From the NCBI GenBank assembly GCA_029978905.1, contig JAPOIM010000039.1:1-41772 (forward strand): 41,772 nt of DNA. The letters run 5' to 3'. Each line of letters starts with the position of its first letter. Positions within the stretch are counted from its first letter, which is position 1. Both the position numbers and the translations under genes were made by a program. The notes under the pieces were generated by a model that worked only from the letters and a program-made list of their open reading frames with translations, made no database searches and was not told the origin of the DNA. Positions 22,914-30,339 of this stretch are shown one piece after another. The DNA comes from Planctomycetota bacterium. Lineage in GTDB: Bacteria; Planctomycetota; Planctomycetia; Pirellulales; UBA1268.

Positions 22914-23807
22914 TCAGCGCTTCAGGCGGCGGCCTTTGGCCGTGGTGGGGGCGCTTTTGAGGGGCTCGGGGGCACCGTCGAGTTCGTCTCCTTCGCGGAC
23001 CCCTCGGAGTCGCTCGGTGATCCGTGTCACGTACTGCTCGGAGAGTTCGCAGCCGACGTAGCGACGGCCGAGTTTCTTGGCGACGGCGAGGGTGGTTCCG
23101 CTGCCTGCAAACGGGTCGACCACGAGGTCCCCTGGGTTGCTGCAGGAGCGGATGATCCTCCCGAGGAGCTGCTCGGGCATCTGGCACCCGTGCCAGCCGG
23201 AGCGTTCTTTAAACGTGCCGCAGACCCGGGGGAAGTACCAGGTGTTTTCCTCAGGGCCAAAGCCTTCGGCGAGGTCCTGGGGCCTGAGGATCCAGGTGTC
23301 GTCGGGAAGCCGTCCTTTGGGATTCGCTCGCTTGTCGCCATACACGAGCTCGCGTGCCGAAGGCACACGGATCGCCTCGTTGTTGAACGTGAAGGAGCTC
23401 GGATCTTTCACGAAGTGGAAGAGGTGGGCGTGCGAGCGGCTGAACTTGTTTTTGCAGTTCACGCCAAACGTGTAGTACCAGACGACCCAACTGCGACAGG
23501 AGAACCCCAACTCCCGCGTGGCCATCACCTTTAGTTCGGCGGCATACTCATCGCCGATCGCCAGCCAGAAGGTGCCGTCGGGGGCGAGGACGCGCTTCAT
23601 CTCCTCAATCCACCGGCGGCTCCAGTCGAGATACTCCTCGCATGAACGCGTGTCGTCGTAGGTGTCGTAGTCGTAGCCGATGTTGAACGGAGGGTCTGCA
23701 AACGCAAGGTGAGCAGCCCCATCCGGCACAAGACGGAACTGCTCAAGGCAGTCACCTCGCAGCAAGCGATCGCCGATCGGGAGTTCCAACTGGGTTTCGG
23801 TGGGCAT
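22914..23807 (-). CDS. Orphan beta-class DNA adenine-N6 methyltransferase
   Basis: A 297-residue methyltransferase. The catalytic motif DPPF (38-41, in [13 protein letters not shown]) precedes the SAM-binding motif DPFAGSGTT (231-239). This order defines the beta class (HinfI/CcrM type), and DPPF favours N6-adenine over N4-cytosine. The segment between ([25 protein letters not shown]) matches the region following motif IV in the family. No restriction endonuclease gene is nearby, so it is solitary. It may serve in epigenetic or cell-cycle control (inference). The start is set at [12 protein letters not shown] (23807); no Shine-Dalgarno is seen. A TACACT hexamer on the minus strand (23852-23847) lies 40 nt upstream. 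The C-terminal tail is basic (KGRRLKR). Confidence 0.88.
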   Translation of the reverse strand: MPTETQLELPIGDRLLRGDCLEQFRLVPDGAAHLAFADPPFNIGYDYDTYDDTRSCEEYLDWSRRWIEEMKRVLAPDGTFWLAIGDEYAAELKVMATRELGFSCRSWVVWYYTFGVNCKNKFSRSHAHLFHFVKDPSSFTFNNEAIRVPSARELVYGDKRANPKGRLPDDTWILRPQDLAEGFGPEENTWYFPRVCGTFKERSGWHGCQMPEQLLGRIIRSCSNPGDLVVDPFAGSGTTLAVAKKLGRRYVGCELSEQYVTRITERLRGVREGDELDGAPEPLKSAPTTAKGRRLKR

Positions 23808-23898
23808 AGGAGCAGTCACCACGAGGCGAGAAAACGAGACCCCTCTAGTGTACGGGCGGATGAAGGAACGCTGCGGCGTGGGGGTGGCAAAGGCCGCG

Positions 23899-25209
23899 CT
23901 AGCTGCCGGTGGCCAGCCGGAGGGCGATCCGGCAGGCCTGCTCAAAGGCGTCCAGGTCGAGCCACTCGTCGGTGGTGTGGATGTCGTGCTGTCCGCACCC
24001 CAGCGTGACCGTAGGAATGCCATGGCCCGCCATCCAGTTGGCGTCGAGACCCCCGTTGGAGACGTCCAAACGCGGCGAAAGGCCCACCGCTTCCACGGCC
24101 TCCTGCGCCGCCACGACACACGGTTCGTCGTGGTTGAGCCGGAACGCCTCGTAGTCGAGCTGCCCCGAGATGCTTACGCGGCCGGTCTGGCCGTCAGACG
24201 ACTTCACCCGACGCACAGCATCGTGGAAGGCCTTTTCAATAGCCCGCACAATGCGAGTGCGGAAGGCGGGGTCGTGGCCTCTGGCTTCCGCCTTCAGCGA
24301 GGCTCGTTCGGCGACGACATTGGTGGCATTGCCGCCATTGAGAACACCGACATTGCTCGTGCCGCGTTTTCCACTCTTGGTGACAAGGCCGTGCCAGCCC
24401 TCTTCCACCAGGCTCGCGATCGCCAGCGACGCAATGGCCAAGGCTGAGACGCCCTTCTCGGGGGCCACGCCGGCGTGCGAGGGGATGCCCTCGATCTCAA
24501 TGTCCATGCGGTGGCCACCGGTCGCGCCGATGGTGAGTTTGTCAGCGTCGCCCCCATCAAAGTTGAAGGCGAGTTTTGGCTTGCCCAGTGCAGATGGCGA
24601 CACCAGCCGTGCGCCCCACAGCCCCACTTCTTCTTGGATCGCGAAGAAGAAGGTCAGCGGTGGATGCGGGAGGCCACGGGTGAGCACCTCAAGCGCCGTC
24701 GCGAGCACCACGGCCGTCCCGGAGCGGTCGTCGGCACCAAGCCCCGTCGCAGGATCTGAGGAGGTGATGATCCGACGGCCCTTCACCGTTTTTTGCACAG
24801 GCTTGGAGCCAATGCAGACGGGCACCGTGTCCATGTGGGCCATCAGCAGCCTCCGCGGTCCGCGGAGCGTGCCGGGCAGTTTCACAATCAGGTTCCCCAC
24901 GTTGCCTGGCAGGGGCGTTTTCTCATGAGCGCGGTCGAAGCTGATCGCCTCAGCAGGGCAGCCGGCCGCTTGGAGCTGCTCCACGACGAAGGCGGCGACC
25001 TCTTTTTCATTCCCTGACCCGCCTTGGATCGCCATCAGCTTCGTCACCAGGTCCACGGCCTTCGGCAGGTCAGGCTGGGGGGCCTGCTCAGGGGCTGCGG
25101 GGCTCCCGTCTTTTCGAGCGGAAGCGGATGCTTTAGGGTGCGAAGCGGGCTTCGAGGCTGGTTTCCGCGAAGCTGTTTTTCGTGACGTTGAAGCGGAGGA
25201 GCGTGCCAT
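23899..25209 (-). CDS. M20-family metallopeptidase with basic N-terminal tail
   Basis: 436 residues. The first 55 are almost only Ser, Ala, Lys, Arg and Pro ([19 protein letters not shown]), like a histone H1-type tail. The enzyme follows: [25 protein letters not shown], metal site [11 protein letters not shown] (His and Asp), [15 protein letters not shown] (bridging Asp), [13 protein letters not shown] (catalytic Glu-Glu), FDGG, and the C-terminal HDIHTTDEW ligand. The order and spacing fit the M20B group around tripeptide aminopeptidase PepT, so it probably cleaves di- or tripeptides. The start codon at 25209 shares CATG with the divergent gene starting at 25208, so the 5' ends overlap. The tail is unusual for M20 enzymes; nucleic-acid or polyanion association is speculation. 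Confidence 0.88.
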   Translation of the reverse strand: MARSSASTSRKTASRKPASKPASHPKASASARKDGSPAAPEQAPQPDLPKAVDLVTKLMAIQGGSGNEKEVAAFVVEQLQAAGCPAEAISFDRAHEKTPLPGNVGNLIVKLPGTLRGPRRLLMAHMDTVPVCIGSKPVQKTVKGRRIITSSDPATGLGADDRSGTAVVLATALEVLTRGLPHPPLTFFFAIQEEVGLWGARLVSPSALGKPKLAFNFDGGDADKLTIGATGGHRMDIEIEGIPSHAGVAPEKGVSALAIASLAIASLVEEGWHGLVTKSGKRGTSNVGVLNGGNATNVVAERASLKAEARGHDPAFRTRIVRAIEKAFHDAVRRVKSSDGQTGRVSISGQLDYEAFRLNHDEPCVVAAQEAVEAVGLSPRLDVSNGGLDANWMAGHGIPTVTLGCGQHDIHTTDEWLDLDAFEQACRIALRLATGS

Positions 25210-25633
25210 GCGGATTTTTCTCGCGGGAATCATGCAGGGATCACATGTGGCCGCACTCGTTCACGATCAGTCCTACCGCGATCGGTTTCGCAGGGCCGTC
25301 GAAAACCGCTGGCCAGAGGCGGAAGTCTACGATCCGTTCGCCAACCACGCCAACTCGATCGGGTATGGGTTGGAGGCGGCGCGAAAAGTATTTGTCGGCC
25401 ATGTCGAGATGTGTCAGCAGTTTGATCTGCTGATCGCCTACGTGCCCGAGGCCTCGATGGGCACGGCGATCGAGATGTGGGAAGCCCACCGGCATAGCCG
25501 TGTGGTGGTGACCATCACGCCCCTCGTGCACAACTGGGTGGTGCAGCTCACCAGCCAGGCGGTCTACCGCAGCTTTGACGAGTTTCTGCACGCCCTCGAC
25601 ACCGGCGCGATCGACGCGCTGCTCACGCCGTGA
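25208..25633 (+). CDS. Nucleoside 2-deoxyribosyltransferase-like protein
   Basis: A 141-residue protein of the NDT-like Rossmann family. [13 protein letters not shown] opens a nucleotide-binding fold, EAEVYDPFANH follows, and FDLLIAYVPEASMGTAIEMWEA carries the D-x-GT-x-E type signature in which Glu89 would be the catalytic residue that forms the deoxyribosyl intermediate in true deoxyribosyltransferases. The C-terminus lacks the residues that complete the active site in the classic lactobacillus enzyme as far as can be judged, so nucleotide hydrolase or glycosidase activity is equally possible. GGAGGAG sits 8 nt before the ATG. It diverges from the M20 gene with overlapping start codons and overlaps the next minus-strand gene by 11 bp at its end. 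Confidence 0.75.
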   Translation: MRIFLAGIMQGSHVAALVHDQSYRDRFRRAVENRWPEAEVYDPFANHANSIGYGLEAARKVFVGHVEMCQQFDLLIAYVPEASMGTAIEMWEAHRHSRVVVTITPLVHNWVVQLTSQAVYRSFDEFLHALDTGAIDALLTP

Positions 25634-26300
25634 AGCGACGAGCGAGCGCCGTGCGGCAGGCCGTGAGGATCGGCTCGGCGGCGTTGGTCAGCGGCCAGGT
25701 TTCAATGGGCCGCTCGGGGTCAGAATCGATCCAGCGTTCGCGGAGGGTGGCTGCGGAGGCTTCCGAGTCTGCGGCCAGGACTTCGCAGGAACTCAGCGAC
25801 GCCGCCACGATGTCACGCAGCCGTCCGGGAGTCTCCAGGCTGGCGAGATCGTGGCCGTCGGCGTGGGCGGCGACCGGTGGGCCCGTCTCAATCGCAAACT
25901 CCACCAAGAGACCCGCCTGACACACGAAGATCACGTCGACGTCGGTCTCGTCGACGGCTTTCGTCACCGCGCGGCGGATCGTTTCTCGCAGCAGTCCCAG
26001 CGGGATGTCTGCGAGTTGGGCGGCCGCTGCCGACAACGAGTGGCCACTGCCAGCGAGGTGCGCAAGCCACGGCTGCCAGTCGGGGACGTGAGATGTGGTC
26101 GGGAGTTGGTCTAGCCGGATGGGCCAGCAGTCTGCCCGCAATGCGGGATCGTCTGCTGCTGCGGTGAGCGCTGGAAAGCAAAGCGACACGTGCACCTTGG
26201 CGTCGCGCAGCGCTGCGAGGAGGCCCGCCGATGCGGAGCGCGGTTGCTCGGCGGCGTGGGGGTCGGGCTGGACCCGTTGATCGAGGAGAAGGATGTGCAT
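25623..26300 (-). CDS. Glycosyltransferase-like protein, N-terminal half only
   Basis: A 225-residue protein. The pattern is that of the first Rossmann domain of a GT-B (GT4-type) glycosyltransferase: MHILLLDQRV, then ASAGLLAALRDAKVHVSLCFPA (typical LxALxxxGHxV-like opening), DVDVIFVCQAGLLVEFA, PPVAAHADGHDLASLE and CEVLAADSEASAATLRERW. The second, sugar-nucleotide-binding domain is absent; the protein ends where it would begin. It could be a regulatory or partner protein or a truncated gene. The start has GGAG 10 nt upstream. It follows pgpA on the same strand after 33 bp and overlaps the deoxyribosyltransferase-like gene by 11 bp, tail to tail. The assignment is by pattern only. Confidence 0.55.
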   Translation of the reverse strand: MHILLLDQRVQPDPHAAEQPRSASAGLLAALRDAKVHVSLCFPALTAAADDPALRADCWPIRLDQLPTTSHVPDWQPWLAHLAGSGHSLSAAAAQLADIPLGLLRETIRRAVTKAVDETDVDVIFVCQAGLLVEFAIETGPPVAAHADGHDLASLETPGRLRDIVAASLSSCEVLAADSEASAATLRERWIDSDPERPIETWPLTNAAEPILTACRTALARRFTA

Positions 26301-26333
26301 GCCTCGCCGCTCCGACTGCTGAGATCGCGTTAC

Positions 26334-26855
26334 CTACCCGGGAAGCCAGCCGACCAATGCGAGCAGCCCCAGGCAGCAGCCCGTCCAGACAGCAGCGCCC
26401 CAGTCGTCCGCCATGATCCCGCAGCCACGAGGCAGATGCTCCAACTGGCGGCAGGGGAAGGGCTTGAGGATGTCGAAGAATCGAAACAGCAAAAACGCCA
26501 GGAACAAGACCGGCAGGCTCCGAGCTTCGAACGGCAGCACGAGCAAGGCCAGCGGCATGCTGGCGGCTTCGTCGAGATTGATGGCGCCCGGGTCTTTGCG
26601 GCCGCCGAGGGCATCGGCCGCAGCCGTGCAGATCGGAATGCCGAGGCTGCACACGAGCACAACCAGGGCCAACTCGACCGCCATCGCCACAGCCGTCGGC
26701 CCGCCGCCCGTGAACAGGGCCAGGTGACTGATGCCGACGGCGAGTGGAATGCCGGCTGCGGCGCCCCACGTGCCCGGGGCCCAGGGAATCCGCCCAAGCC
26801 AAAGGCAGGTGCCGGCGATAACGGCGGGATGAGACCAGTGAGGAGGAAGTGCCAT
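26334..26855 (-). CDS. pgpA: Phosphatidylglycerophosphatase A
   Basis: A 173-residue membrane phosphatase that converts phosphatidylglycerophosphate to phosphatidylglycerol. The PgpA signatures are all present: GRIPWAPGTWG near the N-terminus, GGRKDPGAINLDEAASM (catalytic acidic site), FLLFRFFDILKPFPCRQLE and GIMADDWGAA. Length agrees with the family (about 165-175). The ATG at 26855 is preferred; an in-frame start at 26915 would add 20 residues without similarity. It diverges from def and is followed after 33 bp by the glycosyltransferase-like gene on the same strand. Confidence 0.92.
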   Translation of the reverse strand: MALPPHWSHPAVIAGTCLWLGRIPWAPGTWGAAAGIPLAVGISHLALFTGGGPTAVAMAVELALVVLVCSLGIPICTAAADALGGRKDPGAINLDEAASMPLALLVLPFEARSLPVLFLAFLLFRFFDILKPFPCRQLEHLPRGCGIMADDWGAAVWTGCCLGLLALVGWLPG

Positions 26856-26973
26856 ATCACCATCATCCACGGTTGGGGCACGTTTCGCCAAGGCAGTTGC
26901 CGCCCACGGGGCCATCAGGGCTCACTGAGGCGTTGTCTTCGCCAGGGTACGAATCGATTTTCAAACTGAGAGC

Positions 26974-26979
26974 TAGACT
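26974..26979 (+). promoter_or_regulatory. Possible -10 box of the def-fmt-miaB-glnE run
   Basis: TAGACT, 73 nt before the def start, the same hexamer as at 5647 and 14647. No good -35 is visible 16-18 nt upstream. Confidence 0.25.
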
Positions 26980-27052
26980 AGGATGGCTTCCGTGCCTCGG
27001 CACCCTTAGATCCCACCCTGCCACACGCCCTCCCTGCCAGACGACAGATCTC

Positions 27053-27697
27053 ATGAACGACGCATCGGGAAACGCTCCCTCGGCACGACCGCCTTTGGAC
27101 ACGATCGGGCAGTTGGAACTGGTCGAATATCCCCACCCGGCGCTCCGGCGTGTTTCCCGTCCCCTGGTCCGGATCGATGACGAACTGCGGGACGCGGTGC
27201 GACAGATGTTTGAGATCATGTATGCGGAAGAAGGGGTGGGCTTGGCGGCCAATCAGGTCGCGCTCCCCTACCGACTCTTCATCGTCAACACGGAAGGACG
27301 CCCCGACTCCGGTGAGGAGATGGTGTTTATCAATCCGCAGTTGAGCAAGCCGAGAGGGTCGGCGGTGCAGCAGGAGGGGTGCTTGAGTTTGCCGGGCCTG
27401 CGGATGGATGTGCGGCGGCCGGAGCGGGTGCGGGTGACGGGTTACAGCCTTGCAGGTGAGGCGATCAACGCGGACATCGACGGCTTCCTGGCACGTGTGG
27501 TGCAGCACGAGTTCGATCACATCGAGGGTCGGCTGTTTACCGACCGGCTCTCGGAGGCGTCGGTGATCGAAGCTTCGCGGACACTTGATGGATTTCGTGA
27601 CATCTTCGCGGGGAAGCAGTCTCGGGGCGAAGTGCCCGATGATCAGCAGATCATCGCGCGGCTCGATGCGCTCGAACGGGCACGTTGCCAGGCGTGA
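27053..27697 (+). CDS. def: Peptide deformylase
   Basis: A 214-residue metalloenzyme that removes the formyl group from nascent proteins. The three family motifs are seen: GVGLAANQV (61-69, GxGxAAxQ), EGCLSLPG with metal ligand Cys110, and QHEFDHIEG with His152, Glu153 and His156 (HExxH class, the FDH form). The opening LELVEYPHPALRRVSRPL matches the family. The C-terminus is about 30 residues longer than usual (DGFRDIFAGKQSRGEVPDDQQIIARLDAL). No Shine-Dalgarno precedes the ATG at 27053; an in-frame ORF upstream to 26849 is not similar. It is the first gene of the run def-fmt, which act at the two ends of formyl-methionine use. Confidence 0.95.
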   Translation: MNDASGNAPSARPPLDTIGQLELVEYPHPALRRVSRPLVRIDDELRDAVRQMFEIMYAEEGVGLAANQVALPYRLFIVNTEGRPDSGEEMVFINPQLSKPRGSAVQQEGCLSLPGLRMDVRRPERVRVTGYSLAGEAINADIDGFLARVVQHEFDHIEGRLFTDRLSEASVIEASRTLDGFRDIFAGKQSRGEVPDDQQIIARLDALERARCQA

Positions 27698-27735
27698 AGC
27701 CTGGTTGGTGTGTGGGGTGATGAAGAGAGGTGCGG

Positions 27736-28731
27736 ATGCCCGACGTGGGATCGACTGTGCTGCGATTGGTGGTGATGGGAACGGGGCCATTTGCTGTGCC
27801 GATGTTCCAGGCTCTCCTTGCGTCGCGTCATCAGGTGGTGGCGGTGGTGACTCGCCCCGATCGCGTCGCCCGCGGACGACGCCCTCCACCAAACCCGATG
27901 CGGCAGGCGGCTGAGGCGGCCGGGGTGACGGTGCTCGATCCTCCCGACATCAATGCCGACGAATCGCGGGCCGCCGTCGCCAGCTTGCACCCTGACCTGT
28001 TGGTGGTCTGCGACTACGGGCAGATTCTTTCCCCCGACGCCCTCGCGGAGGCTCCCTACGGTGGAGTGAACTTGCACGGTTCGTTGTTGCCCAGGCATCG
28101 CGGAGCCGCGCCGGTGCAGTGGGCGATCTTGGCAGGGGATGCGACCACAGGTGTGAGTGTGATCCGCATGTCGCCTCGGCTCGACGCCGGGGCGGTGATC
28201 GTCAGTCGTCCGCAGGCCATCGCAGCAGACGATACCTCGGCCACGCTTGAGCAGCGGCTCGCTGCGGGGGGCGGGGAGGCGGTGCTCGCCGCGATTGAGG
28301 CGATTGTGGCGGCCGGGGGCGCGGAAGTCGGCGAGCCGCAGGATCCGAGCAAGGTCACTCGGGCGCCGCGGTTGACGAAGGCTGATGGGCTTGTCGATTG
28401 GATGGAGTCGGCGCGGTGCTTGGAGCGACGTCGCCGGGCGCTTGAGCCTTGGCCTCGACTGGCGACGTTTTTCACTGGGCCTGACGGCCAGCCGCAGCGG
28501 TTGGTGCTGGCGGATGTGGCCGAGGGGGCTCCTACGACCGCGGCTCCGGGGAGCATCGTTGCCGTGGAGCGTGGCGATCCGGGCAGTCTGACCGTTGCCT
28601 GTGGCGAGGGGTCGACGCTGGTGGTCCGCCGCCTGGTGCCTGAAGGCCGGCGGCTGATGACTGCGGGGGAGTTTCTCCGGGGGAGCAGCCTCCGCGAGGG
28701 AGGCCAGTTGGGAACGCCCGCTGGTGGGTAA
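27736..28731 (+). CDS. fmt: Methionyl-tRNA formyltransferase
   Basis: A 331-residue enzyme that formylates initiator Met-tRNA with 10-formyl-THF. Seen: LRLVVMGTGPFAVPMFQALLAS, VVAVVTRPDRVARGRRPPPNP, LHPDLLVVCDYGQIL, and the catalytic core NLHGSLLPRHRGAAPVQWAI followed by TTGVSVIRMSPRLDAGAV (Asn, His and Asp catalytic triad, SLLPxxRG loop). The C-terminal beta-barrel tRNA-binding domain follows. The ATG at 27736 has AGAGAGG 5 nt upstream; a GTG at 27730 lies inside that site and is rejected. It is 38 nt after def, the usual arrangement. Length is near the family norm (about 315). Confidence 0.96.
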   Translation: MPDVGSTVLRLVVMGTGPFAVPMFQALLASRHQVVAVVTRPDRVARGRRPPPNPMRQAAEAAGVTVLDPPDINADESRAAVASLHPDLLVVCDYGQILSPDALAEAPYGGVNLHGSLLPRHRGAAPVQWAILAGDATTGVSVIRMSPRLDAGAVIVSRPQAIAADDTSATLEQRLAAGGGEAVLAAIEAIVAAGGAEVGEPQDPSKVTRAPRLTKADGLVDWMESARCLERRRRALEPWPRLATFFTGPDGQPQRLVLADVAEGAPTTAAPGSIVAVERGDPGSLTVACGEGSTLVVRRLVPEGRRLMTAGEFLRGSSLREGGQLGTPAGG

Positions 28732-28833
28732 CGCCATCTGGGCGACCAGCGAAAGAGCCGTGGTTTATCGGTGTCGCCGGACGCCGCATCCTGTGGCAGA
28801 AGACTTGTCCGACGGTTTGCTAGGATGGGCGGT

Positions 28834-30339
28834 ATGACGAAGCGACTTTGGATCGACACCGTAGGCTGTCAGATGAACGTGCTCGACAGCGAGCTCGTGG
28901 TGGCGGCGTTACGCCGCCAGGGCTGGCAGATGGCCCAGAGCCCTGCCGATGCGGACGCGGTTTTTTACAACACCTGCAGCGTTCGCCAGCATGCGGAAGA
29001 CAAGGTCTACTCCGCGCTTGGGAGAGTTCGGGCCGAGAAGGCCAAGCGGCCCGAGCTGGTGGTGGGTGTGCTGGGCTGCATGGCTCAAAAAGACCAGGAA
29101 CTCGTTCGCAAGCGGGCTCCTTGGGTTGATCTCGTGGTGGGCCCTGGGCAGCTGCACCGCGTGCCCGCGCTGATCGACGGCGTGCTCGCTGGGAGCGGCC
29201 CGATGATTGAAGTCAGCCTCGACCGCGCCGCCGGAAGCCGAGAGAGTGTGGCGCGGAGTTTCGAGAGTTACGACCCCGACCGTGATCCGGAGATGCGGCC
29301 CACGCCTTTTCAGGCCTTTGTCCGCACGCAGACAGGGTGCGACAAGTTTTGCGCCTTTTGCGTGGTGCCGCGTGTGCGTGGACCGGAGCAGGCTCGCCCG
29401 CCGGCGGCGATTCTCGCGGAGGCGCGGAAGCTTGTGGATGAGGGGTGTCGCGAGATCACCCTGATCGGCCAGACGGTGAACTCGTATCGCTGGAGTGAAG
29501 AGGGCCGGACCACGCGACTTTCTGACCTGCTCGTCGACCTCGATGCGATTGACGGGCTCGATCGGATTCGCTTCGTGACCAACTATCCCCGCGATATGAC
29601 CGACGATCTGATTCATGCGGTGCGGGATCTCCCCAAGGTCTGCCACTACCTGCATGTGCCTGCGCAGCATGGGTCCGATGATGTGCTCAAGCGGATGAAG
29701 CGTGGCTACACGATTGGCGAATACCTCGAGATGCACGGTCGGCTGATGGAGGCCATTCCGCATGCCGCCGTCACCAGCGACTTCATCGTCGGCTTCTGCG
29801 GGGAGACCGACGATGAGTTTGGGCTGATGCTCGACCTCGTGCAGAACCTGCGGTTTAAGAACAGCTTCATCTTTAAGTACAGCCCACGGCCCGGCACGAA
29901 GGCGTTTCAGCGACAGCCCGACGATGTGCCAGAGGCCGTCAAGAAAGAACGGCACCGGCTGCTGCTGGAGGCGCAAACTGAAGCAAGCCTGTCCGGCAAT
30001 GTGGCGATGGTCGGCACCCGGCAGAAGGTCCTCGTGGAGGGGATCAGTCGGCGTGACGAGAAGCAGCTGACGCGGGACGGGCTCGACGGCTCATCAGAAA
30101 CCGACCTCCAACTTTCCGGGCGCACGATGTGCGACCGGATCGTGGTGTTTGATGCACCACAGCGACTGATCGGAAGGATTGTCGACGTCGATATTCTTGC
30201 GGCTGGTCCTTGGGCGGTCTCGGGAACGCTTGCTCTGGAGGGGAGCCCGCAGGAACCGGCTCTCGACGAGCCGCTCGTGCATTCGATCGCGATGCCGACA
30301 CCGAGTGGAAAACAAGCAGGCCATGCCAACCCCGCCTGA
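28834..30339 (+). CDS. miaB: tRNA-2-methylthio-N6-dimethylallyladenosine synthase MiaB
   Basis: A 501-residue radical-SAM methylthiotransferase that modifies A37 of tRNAs reading UNN codons. The N-terminal UPF0004 domain carries three auxiliary [4Fe-4S] cysteines, Cys12 (GCQMN), Cys48 (NTCSV) and Cys82 (GCMAQ). The radical SAM motif is CDKFCAFC (Cys169, 173, 176). Further family marks are GQTVNSY, HYLHVPAQHGSDDVLKRMKRGYT and SDFIVGFCGETDDEF. A TRAM domain follows (LSGRTMCDRIVVF). The C-terminus is about 40 residues longer than usual. The ATG at 28834 has TAGGA 8 nt upstream; ATG 28825 is possible. Its end overlaps glnE by 17 bp. Confidence 0.95.
   Translation: MTKRLWIDTVGCQMNVLDSELVVAALRRQGWQMAQSPADADAVFYNTCSVRQHAEDKVYSALGRVRAEKAKRPELVVGVLGCMAQKDQELVRKRAPWVDLVVGPGQLHRVPALIDGVLAGSGPMIEVSLDRAAGSRESVARSFESYDPDRDPEMRPTPFQAFVRTQTGCDKFCAFCVVPRVRGPEQARPPAAILAEARKLVDEGCREITLIGQTVNSYRWSEEGRTTRLSDLLVDLDAIDGLDRIRFVTNYPRDMTDDLIHAVRDLPKVCHYLHVPAQHGSDDVLKRMKRGYTIGEYLEMHGRLMEAIPHAAVTSDFIVGFCGETDDEFGLMLDLVQNLRFKNSFIFKYSPRPGTKAFQRQPDDVPEAVKKERHRLLLEAQTEASLSGNVAMVGTRQKVLVEGISRRDEKQLTRDGLDGSSETDLQLSGRTMCDRIVVFDAPQRLIGRIVDVDILAAGPWAVSGTLALEGSPQEPALDEPLVHSIAMPTPSGKQAGHANPA

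Noticed and set aside
21493-23061. 522-codon open frame across scpB, the epimerase and a repeat
   Set aside because: Runs antisense to two real genes and through non-coding repeat; used only as a guide to repeat similarity.
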